DNA from: Gp6-AA40 sp050742535
Lineage (GTDB): Bacteria; Acidobacteriota; Vicinamibacteria; Vicinamibacterales; UBA2999
Assembly: GCA_050742535.1 (NCBI GenBank)
Contig: JBOGIQ010000153.1
Location: forward strand, 1-12,987
Direction of reading: 5' to 3'
DNA: 12,987 nt
Part shown: piece after piece, positions 1-8,100 of the stretch
Numbering within the stretch: position 1 is the stretch's first letter
How the letters are laid out: every line of letters begins with the position of its first letter
Program-made: the position numbers and the translations under genes
The notes under the pieces: model-generated
Seen by the model: only the letters and a program-made list of their open reading frames with translations
Told to the model about the DNA's origin: nothing
The model's database searches: none

Positions 1-630
1 ACCACTGGCGAGCGACGGCCAGATCTCCCAGACGGAGGCGTCGAACGCCAGGTTCGCCACCTGTGTCGCGCGATCGCCGGCAGTCATCTTGTAGGTCGCG
101 ACGTGCCACTGAACGAGGTTGGCCAGCCCGGCGTGCGTAATCTCCACGCCCTTGGGCTCGCCGGTCGATCCGGACGTGTAGATGACGTACGCGGGTTCGT
201 CGGCTCGAGCTGCGTCTTTCGGTGCGCGATCGTCACGGTCGCTGCCCGCGTGGACTTCATCCACACAGACACAAGGCACGGTCAGCGTGGGCAGCGACCG
301 CCGCAGCGCCGCGGTCGTCAGCACCGCGACCGCTCCGCTGTCGGCGATTACATGTCGCAGACGTTCGTGCGGCAGCGAGGCATCGACAGGAACGTACGCG
401 CCACCAGCCTTGACGACCGCCAGCATCGCCTGCACGAAGGCGATCGAGGGCTCGAACAGGAGCACGGCGGTCGTGTCGCGCCGCACCCCGAGGCGCCGCA
501 GGTGGTTGGCCAGGCGGTTCGCGTCGCGGTTCAGATCGGCGTAGGTGATCGCCCGGGCGTCGTCTTTCACCGCGCAGGCTGCCGGTTCGCGCATCGCGCA
601 GGCCTCGAACAGCTCATGGACGCACGCCCG
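1..630 (-). other. Adenylation domain of the third protein, C-terminally cut
   Basis: Motifs A2 (AGGAYVPVD, 574-582), A3 (YTSGSTGEPKG, 650-660) and the first part of A4 (FDASVWEIW, 695-703) are intact. The code begins D-A-W (696, 697, 700); the remaining seven positions are outside the window. Confidence 0.92.
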
Positions 631-2127
631 GCCCGTACGGTGGACAGCAGTCCGGTTCCAGTCGACGGTCAGGCGGCGTCGTTCCTCATCGCCGACGAGA
701 GGCAACCGATCGACGCGCTGCTCGGGGTCGGCGACGATCGCCTCGAGCAGCCGCGCGTAGCTCGCGAGCAACCGCCGCATCGATTCAGGCTCGAACAGAT
801 CACGCCGATACTCGACGATCGTTTGCAGGCCGTCGGCGCGCGGGACGACGAATACTGAGGCATCGAAGCGGGACGTGCACCTGTCGAACTCGAACCTGCT
901 CACCTGCAGGCCGTCGAGCGCGATCGCCTCCGTCGGTACGTTCTGCAGCGCGAAGATCACCGGCGTCAGCGGCGCGGCGCTCAGGGTGCGTTCGATGCCC
1001 AGCGCGTCGACCACCTTCTCGAACGGCACCTCGTCGCGGCGCAGCGCATCGCTGACGGACGTGCGCACGGCGGCAAGCAGGTCCACGAATCGCGCGTGGG
1101 GCGCGACATCGGTGCGCACGACGATCAGGTTCACGAACAGGCCGATGAGGTCCTCGACTTCACGCCAGTTGCGGCCCGCCACCGGACTGCCGACGGCGAC
1201 GTCGGCGCGCGCCGTCCAACGGGCGAGCAGCGTCTTGAATGCCGCGAGCAACGTCATGAACAGCGTGGCGCCGTGCCGCTGCCCGAGTTGCGACAGGCCA
1301 TCGGCGACCTGCCGCGGGATGAGGTGAGACTCCCGCCCGCCAGCCGCCGAGGCCACCGCCGGGCGTGGCCGATCCGCCGGCAGTTCGACTGGTGCGACAC
1401 CCTCGAGCCGCCGCCGCCACCACTCGATGTCGCCGGCCATCGCGGGCTCGTCGATCCGGCTGATCTGCCACGCGGCGTAGTCGGGGTACTGGATTGGCAG
1501 ATCGGCTAATGGAAACGGACGACCGGTCAGGGCGGCGTTGTACCCCGCCGTGAGCTCGCGACCGAGGACGCCGGTGGACCAGGCGTCGGCCGCGATGTGG
1601 TGGACCACGAGCAGGAGCACATGATCGCGTTCACCGACCTCGATGACGACGGCGCGCAGCAGCGGGGGCACGGTCAGGTCGAACGGGCGATCTGTTTCCT
1701 CGACGGCGATCCGCTGCGCGTCGCGCAGGCGCGCTTCCGCGCCGGTCCCGGCAGCCGCGACAACTGCCACGTCACAGCGCGCTTCCGCGGCGACCCGCTG
1801 GAGCGGACGGCCGCCGTCGTCGTGGTAACTGGAACGCAGCACCTGGTGACGGTGCACGATGGCGTTCAGGCTTGTGGTCAGGGCCCCGAGCGACAACTCA
1901 CCCTCGAGCCGGACGGCGCCCGAAATGTGGTTCGCGCTGGTGCCCGGGTGCAGCTGCTCCACGAACCACATTCGTTCCTGAGCAAACGACAGGACGCAGG
2001 TGGACGGAGCCGACCGGCGTTCGATGCGCGGCGGCGGCGACGGCCGGCCGCGCTGGCGCAGCCTGAGCTCGAAGGCGCGGCGCTGCTCCGGCGTCAGATG
2101 CGCCAGTCGTTCGGTGACGCGGTTCAT
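1..2127 (-). CDS. Non-ribosomal peptide synthetase, N-terminal part (C and half of an A domain), 3' end outside window
   Basis: This is the first 709 codons of a third assembly-line protein; the frame, read codon by codon, stays open from the ATG at 2127 to base 1. A basic N-terminal helix (residues 1-40) precedes a C domain at about 44-478. That domain opens with LSFAQERMWFVEQL and has the active-site motif HHIAADAWS at 176-184, with Ala where Gly is usual after the Asp. It also has VGSPVAGRN (312-320) and IGLFVNL (328-334). An A domain starts near 500, with AGGAYVPVD (574-582), the ATP-binding loop YTSGSTGEPKG (650-660) and FDASVWEIW (695-703), then is cut by the window edge. The first three specificity positions are D696, A697 and W700 (DAW...), as in several hydrophobic/aromatic A domains, but the rest lies outside, so no substrate is called. 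The start overlaps the upstream NRPS stop as ATGA, with GGAGG about 10 nt before. It probably condenses the third amino acid of the line. Confidence 0.96.
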   Translation of the reverse strand, partial: MNRVTERLAHLTPEQRRAFELRLRQRGRPSPPPRIERRSAPSTCVLSFAQERMWFVEQLHPGTSANHISGAVRLEGELSLGALTTSLNAIVHRHQVLRSSYHDDGGRPLQRVAAEARCDVAVVAAAGTGAEARLRDAQRIAVEETDRPFDLTVPPLLRAVVIEVGERDHVLLLVVHHIAADAWSTGVLGRELTAGYNAALTGRPFPLADLPIQYPDYAAWQISRIDEPAMAGDIEWWRRRLEGVAPVELPADRPRPAVASAAGGRESHLIPRQVADGLSQLGQRHGATLFMTLLAAFKTLLARWTARADVAVGSPVAGRNWREVEDLIGLFVNLIVVRTDVAPHARFVDLLAAVRTSVSDALRRDEVPFEKVVDALGIERTLSAAPLTPVIFALQNVPTEAIALDGLQVSRFEFDRCTSRFDASVFVVPRADGLQTIVEYRRDLFEPESMRRLLASYARLLEAIVADPEQRVDRLPLVGDEERRRLTVDWNRTAVHRTGRACVHELFEACAMREPAACAVKDDARAITYADLNRDANRLANHLRRLGVRRDTTAVLLFEPSIAFVQAMLAVVKAGGAYVPVDASLPHERLRHVIADSGAVAVLTTAALRRSLPTLTVPCVCVDEVHAGSDRDDRAPKDAARADEPAYVIYTSGSTGEPKGVEITHAGLANLVQWHVATYKMTAGDRATQVANLAFDASVWEIWPSLASG
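694..1998 (-). other. Condensation domain of the third protein (LCL-like)
   Basis: The domain accepts the chain from T2 of the upstream NRPS. The active site reads HHIAADAWS (176-184): both His and the Asp (181) are kept, and Ala182 replaces the usual Gly. The opening LSFAQERMWFVEQL and the HHI form fit an LCL domain, which agrees with no E domain following A2-T2 upstream. Confidence 0.92.
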
Positions 2128-5100
2128 GCCGAAGGCCCCTCCGACGCTCCCGCGTCATCGAGAATGGCCTGCAGCTCGTCGGCCGACAGTCCCTGTATCT
2201 CCTCGAGCAGCTCGCTGACCAGCGATTCGTCGGCGTGCGTGGACTGGTCGACGAAAGCTGCAAGATCCGCCAGACGCGGGCGGTCGAACACGTCTGCGAT
2301 CCGGACGTCCACGGCGAACCGTTCGCGGATACGCGCGGCGAGCCTCGCCGCCATGATCGAATGGCCGCCCAGATCGAAGAAGCTGTCGCTGCGCGATACC
2401 GCGGCTAGCGGCAGCAGCGCCTTCCATATCTCCGCCAGGCTGATCTCAGTCGGAGTGTGCGGCGCCTCACCTCCGGGGGACTGCCGCTCCGGCAGCTCGC
2501 GGCTGGCGAGGGCACGACGATCGACTTTTCCCGTTTCCGTGTACGGCAGCCCCGGCATCCGGATGAACCGTTCCGGGACCATGTGCGCCGGCAGGTGCGC
2601 CTTTGCGATCGCGCCGAGTTCGCCCAGCTCGGCACCGCCGGTCACATACGCAACGAGCGAGCGTTCTCCCCGGGCATCCGCCACCGAGACAACGGCGACG
2701 GCGCCGGCCTCAGGATGGCGGAGAATCACCGACTCGATTTCGGACGGTTCGACGCGGAAGCCGCGGATCTTCACCTGATCGTCGCGGCGGCCGAGTACGA
2801 GCACCTCGCCTGCCGGCAGATACCGGCCGATATCGCCCGTGCGGTAGGCAGGACCGCTGCCCGGACCGAATGCATCGGCGACGAATCGCGCCGCGGTCAG
2901 GGTCGCATCGTGAAGATAGCCGGCTGCGAGCAACGGGCTCCGGATCCAGACCTCGCCGATTTCGCCGATGGCGGCGGGCTGCCTGTCGCGTGCGACGACG
3001 ACCTGCGCGGCCGGCATCCCGTTGCCCGACGGAACCACGGCTCCGTAACGATCCAGGCTGCCGTCCTCGGTGATCCAGGAGCCGAGTGCCTGCTGCGTCT
3101 CCGTGGCACCGTACAAGTTGACGCACGCCGCGGCAGGCGCAACCTGCCTCATGCGGCGGACGAGCGTCGTGGTCAGCGGCTCGCCAACGAAGAACGCATG
3201 CTGCAGGACCGGCAGCGCCGTGCGCGGCGCGCCTTCGACGAGAATCTGCGCGAGCGACGGCGTGAGATTCATGCACGTCACACGCTCTGCCGCCGCCCAC
3301 GCGGCAAGCTCGCCGGGAGCGCCGGATACCTGGTCGCGCGGGATGCACAGCGTGGCCCCAAGTTGCAGCGGCGGGAACACGTCCCGCAGCAGCGGATCGT
3401 GAGGCAGCGCCGAGAGCATGCTGAAGCGGTCGCGCGAGCCGATGCCAAACGCGTTGCGCAGCCAATGGGCGTAGCGCGCCAGCGAAGCGTGACGGCCGAG
3501 TACGGCCTTCGGTTCCCCGGTGGAACCTGACGTGAACGCGACGTACGCAGGCGAATCGGGTGAAGGCTCCGGCCGCGACCACGACGCCGGTGCGGCGTCA
3601 TGCCTGTCGAGAAGCGAGATCGCTCGCCCGCCGGTGCGCTGCGCCCACTGCCGCAGCACCGGCGGCTCCGCGTCGCGCGCACACGCGTGCAGCACCACTT
3701 TCGCTCTGGCGATCTCGAGACGCTGCATCAGTTGCGATGCGGGATACGCAGGATCGAGGATGGTGAAGGCCGCGCCCGCCTCGAGGGTGCCGAGCAGCCC
3801 TGCGACGAGTGGAACGCCGCGCGGAGCAAGGACCGCCACGACGTGCTCCTCGTCGACGCCCGCACCGCGCAACGCGCCGGCCAGCCGATCCGCATGCTCC
3901 TGCAGTTCGCCGTATGTCGTCGAGACCCCGTCGTGAACGATCGCCACGCGGCGCGGGTCCCGTGCGGCCTGTTCCCTGATCTGTGTATGAACCGGACCGT
4001 GCCAGGCGACGTCCAGGGGCGCGGATACGTCAGGCAACCGATCAGCGGTGCCGCCGCCGAGCCACACCCGATCCACACGGGTGTCGGGCGCATCGGCGAA
4101 CTGGGCAAGCACGTTCTCGACCTGCTCGAGCATCACCGCGGCGGTCGCCGCGTCGAAGCGCTCGGTGTCGTGGTTCAGCATCAGGCGCAGCCGCTCCCCC
4201 GGAACCACACGCAGGTGGAGCGCCGCGCTGGTGTGCGACACCAGCCGGAAGTCCGCCAGGCCGATTTCGCGCGCAGCCGCGCCGTACGATGGCGCCACCG
4301 GGTAGCTCTCGAACGCCAGGGTCGTCTCGAACAGCGGCTGACCGCCGGCGAGGCCGCCCCATTCCTGGATTTCCCAGAGCGCGTCGTACTCGTGCTCGCG
4401 CAGTCGAACGAGCGTCTTCTGCAGCTGTGCCAGCCACGCGGACGTGGTCCAATCCGGCTCAACCAATGCAGGCACCGGCAGGCCGTTCATGAACAGCCCC
4501 ACGGCGCGCTCGACGCCCGCAACCGCCGGCCGCCCGGCCACCGCCGTCCCGAACACGACGCGCCGATCGCCACTGTAACGGCTCAGCAGCAACGCCCACG
4601 CGCCGTGCACCACGGTGCTCAGCGTCAGACGATGCCTGGCCGCGAACGCGGCGACGGATCGCGTCCGTTCCGGCGACAGCGACCGCTCGATTTCCTGGAT
4701 GCGGGTCACCGACCGCACGCGGGAGCCGGCCGCGCGATCCACGCTCAGACGAGTAGGCGCCGTGAACCCGGCGAACATCTCGCGCCAGAACGTGGGGGCG
4801 TCAGAGCGATCGCGCCGCGCCAGCCACCCGACGTGGTCGCGGAATTTCGGCCGCCGCTCGACGGCCGGCACGACGCCACGCCGCAGCCGGTTGTAGGCGG
4901 TAAACACTTCGTCCAGCAGCATGGCGCCGGACCATCCATCCAGCAGCGCATGATGGTGCGTCCACACCAGGTGAGACGTGGGCGCAGCGGTCTTGATCAG
5001 CGCGAGACGGCTGGGAGGCTGTGCGGCGACGTCGAACCCCACGGCGCGCTCGTCCACCAGGAAGGCGTCGAGCCGGGCGGCGCACTCCGCTTCCGGAAGC

Positions 5101-8100
5101 GCTGACCAGTCGTGTTCGCTCCAGGACAGTTCCGCGCTCCGCAGCACGACTTGCCGGAACTCGCCGTCTACGTCGGCGAAGATGGTTCGCAGTATTGGAT
5201 GTTGCGCCTGCACGAGAGTCCATACCTGGCGGAACAGCTCGCCGTCCAACTCCGCCCCGAACACCACCTGCGCCTGGGTGACGAACGCGCCGGTTCCGGC
5301 GGCCGCCATGGAGTGCACCAGCATCCCGTGCTGCAGCGGCGTCAGCGGATAGACATCCTCCACACCGTGCGCGCGGTAGCGCTCGAGGAGCGCGCTCGTG
5401 CGCACGCCGTCGATCTGCGCGAGCGACAGATCCGCAGCCTCACCCGATGGTCCGATACGGTCGATGAGCTGCCGCACGACGCTGGAGAACGATTTCGACA
5501 GCCGCTCCATGGTCACGTCCGGATGCAGGCGCGGGTTGAACGTCCAGTCGGCGAGAAGCTCTCCGTCCAGAATGCGGGCGTTGATCTCGACCGCGTACGG
5601 GCGCCGGTTTTCGGGCGCGACTGGAGACGGGAGCGGTTCACGCGCGAAGGCAAACAGCCTCGACTGCGCGAGCGCGGAATCGACGTGCCCGAGATAGTTG
5701 AAGAGGACCGACGAACGGGCGGCGTTCAGTCGACCGCGGATCGCGGTGTCGCTCGACAGGAACCGCAGCAGTCCGTATCCGATACCGGCAGCAGGCACAC
5801 CGCGCAGCGCCCCGCGCGCTGCCGCCAGCGCGTCGTCAACGTCGCACGCCGGCGGGATATCGATCCTGACGGGATACGTGGCGGTGAACCAGCCGACGGT
5901 CCGCGAGACGTCGACGTCCACATCAACAGGTCCGCGGCCATGCCCTTCGACGTCGAGGAGAACCGAGGTGGTCCGATCTTCGCGCGCAAGCGACAGCGCC
6001 AGGGATCCGACCAGCAGCTCGTGAATACGAGTATGCGACGCACGCTGAACCTCGTGCAGGAGCCGCGCGGTCTCCTCGCGCGTGAAGCGGACGGTCAGCG
6101 TCGACGCGGCCCCGTAGGTGTTCGTCGCGTCAGGACATCCGATCTCGATGGCAGCTGAGGAATCAACCGGCCGAACGGCGAGCCAGTACGGGATCTGCTC
6201 GGCGAGCCAGGCGGAGTCAGCGAGATCGTGCAGCCGATTCGCCCACGTCCCGACCGACGTCGTCCGCGCGGGAAAGACCGGGGTTCGACCGTTTCGCAAC
6301 TGGTCGAGCGCGGACTCGAGGTCCTGCAGCAGAATCGACCACGACACGACGTCAATGACCAGATGGTGGATGGCGACGAACAGACGACCCGGGCTGCCGG
6401 GGCCGCAGTCACAATGGACAGCGGCGCAGACGCGACCGCGTTCGACATCCAGCGTCGCCTGCGCCGCAGCGCACGCGCGCTCGATGACTGCGGACCGCTC
6501 GGCCACGTTCGCCACCGACGCGTCGACCGCAGCGAGTTCCACCACGCGTGCCGGCGGCCTGATCTCCATCACCCAGCCGCCCCCGGTGCGGATGGCTCGT
6601 GAGCGCAGCACGTCATGATGCTTGGCGAGCGCGTCCAGCGCGGCCTGGATCATCGACGGTTCGACTCGCTCGCGAAGCTCGAGCAGCACCGACTGGACGA
6701 ACTGATTGGGACACGCCAGGTTCTGCTCGAAGAACCACCGCTGAATGGGGGTCGCCGGGACCTCGCCGGCGATGATCGCGTCGGCAGCCTGCGGATCCGT
6801 CAGCCCTGCGTGCGCGGCCTGTTCGGCAACCGTCTGGTGCTCGAAGAAATCCTGCGGCGACAGCGCCACGCCCGCCGCACGCGCGCGGGACGCAATCTGA
6901 ATGCTGAGGATCGAATCGCCGCCGACGTCGAAGAAGTTGTCGTGGGTGCCGACCGCCTGCAGGCCGAGCACGTCGGCCCACACGCGCGCCAGCGTCTCCT
7001 CGGTTGAATTTCGGGGCGTGCCATCGGCCGCGGTCTCCTCCGCCTCCGCGACCGTCGGCTCGGGGAGCATCGAGCGATTCAGCTTGCCGCTGCTCGTGAG
7101 CGGCAGTTCATCGAGGTACACGAACACGCCCGGAACCATGTACGGCGGCAGCCGCGTGCGCAGCGCCTCGCGAAGCGCGGCAACCGATCGCGCCGCCCCG
7201 TCCGCCGCGAGCACGTAGGCCACAAGTCTCCTGGTGCGTTCCTTCTCCCACAGCTTGACCACCGCGGTCTCGACGCCAGGAAGCTCGGTCAGCGCCGTCT
7301 CGATCTCCCCCGGCTCGATTCGATAACCGTGCAGCTTCAGCTGGTAGTCGCGGCGTCCGACGAACTCGAGCGAGCCGCCGTGCCGGAACCGGACGAGATC
7401 ACCGGTCCGATAGAGCCGTGCGCCGAGTGTGCCGGAGAACGGATCCGGAACGAACCGCTCCGCCGTCAGACGGGGGCGATGAAGGTATCCGCGTGCGACG
7501 CCGACACCGCCGATGTACATCTCTCCGGCGACGGCCACGGGCACCGGGTTCAGGCGATCGTCGAGTACGTAGACCCGCGTGTTGCCGATCGGAGTGCCGA
7601 TCACCGGCGCGTCACCCGGCGCGAGTGCCCCGCTCGCCGTTGCCCAGATGGTCGTCTCCGTAGGTCCGTACAGGTTGAAGAATCGGCGGCCGTGCGCCCA
7701 CTGGTTCACCAGCTCTCGCGAACACGCCTCGCCGGCCACGGTCAGCACGCGCAGCGTCGGCAGCGGCACCGGAGGCACCAGCGCCAGCACCGACGGCGGC
7801 AGCACAGTTGCCGACACCTGGTGCCGGTCGATGAAGTCCGCCAGCGGCTGTCCGGGCACGAGCGCTTCGCGCGTGCCGACCACCAGCGTCGCGCCGGTCC
7901 CGAGCGCCAGCACGATCTCGAATACCGACGCATCGAAGGACAGCGAGGCGAACTGGAGCACGCGATCACCCGGTCCGACGCCGAACTGCCGCTTCTGCTC
8001 CGACACCACGTTGACCAGGCCGCGGTGTTCGAGAAGCGTCCCCTTCGGACGCCCCGTGGAACCCGACGTGTAGATCACGTACGCCAGATCGGAACCGGAC

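Noticed and set aside
1..2127. Possible frameshift or pseudogene at the left end, because the frame has no stop in the window
   Set aside because: Translation codon by codon from 2127 to 1 gives 709 residues with C and A motifs in correct order and no stop; it is only cut by the window edge.
2124..2250. Release domain (thioesterase or reductase) after T2
   Set aside because: Only a ~40-residue acidic tail follows T2 before the stop; no GxSxG or reductase Rossmann motif.
1597..2778. 393-codon plus-strand frame, with similar frames at 103-858, 2457-3530, 5112-6158 and 9279-10397
   Set aside because: All are complements of conserved PKS/NRPS domains and cross the real gene junctions without respecting them.
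2710..3582. 290-codon minus-strand frame inside A2
   Set aside because: It is a shifted frame of the adenylation domain; the frame with the A-domain motifs is the coding one.
3600..5105. 501-codon open frame on the plus strand
   Set aside because: It lies antisense to the C2/A2 region of the NRPS, whose motifs are all intact. The translation is Arg/His/Gln-rich with no recognisable domain, as expected opposite a GC-rich, codon-biased gene.
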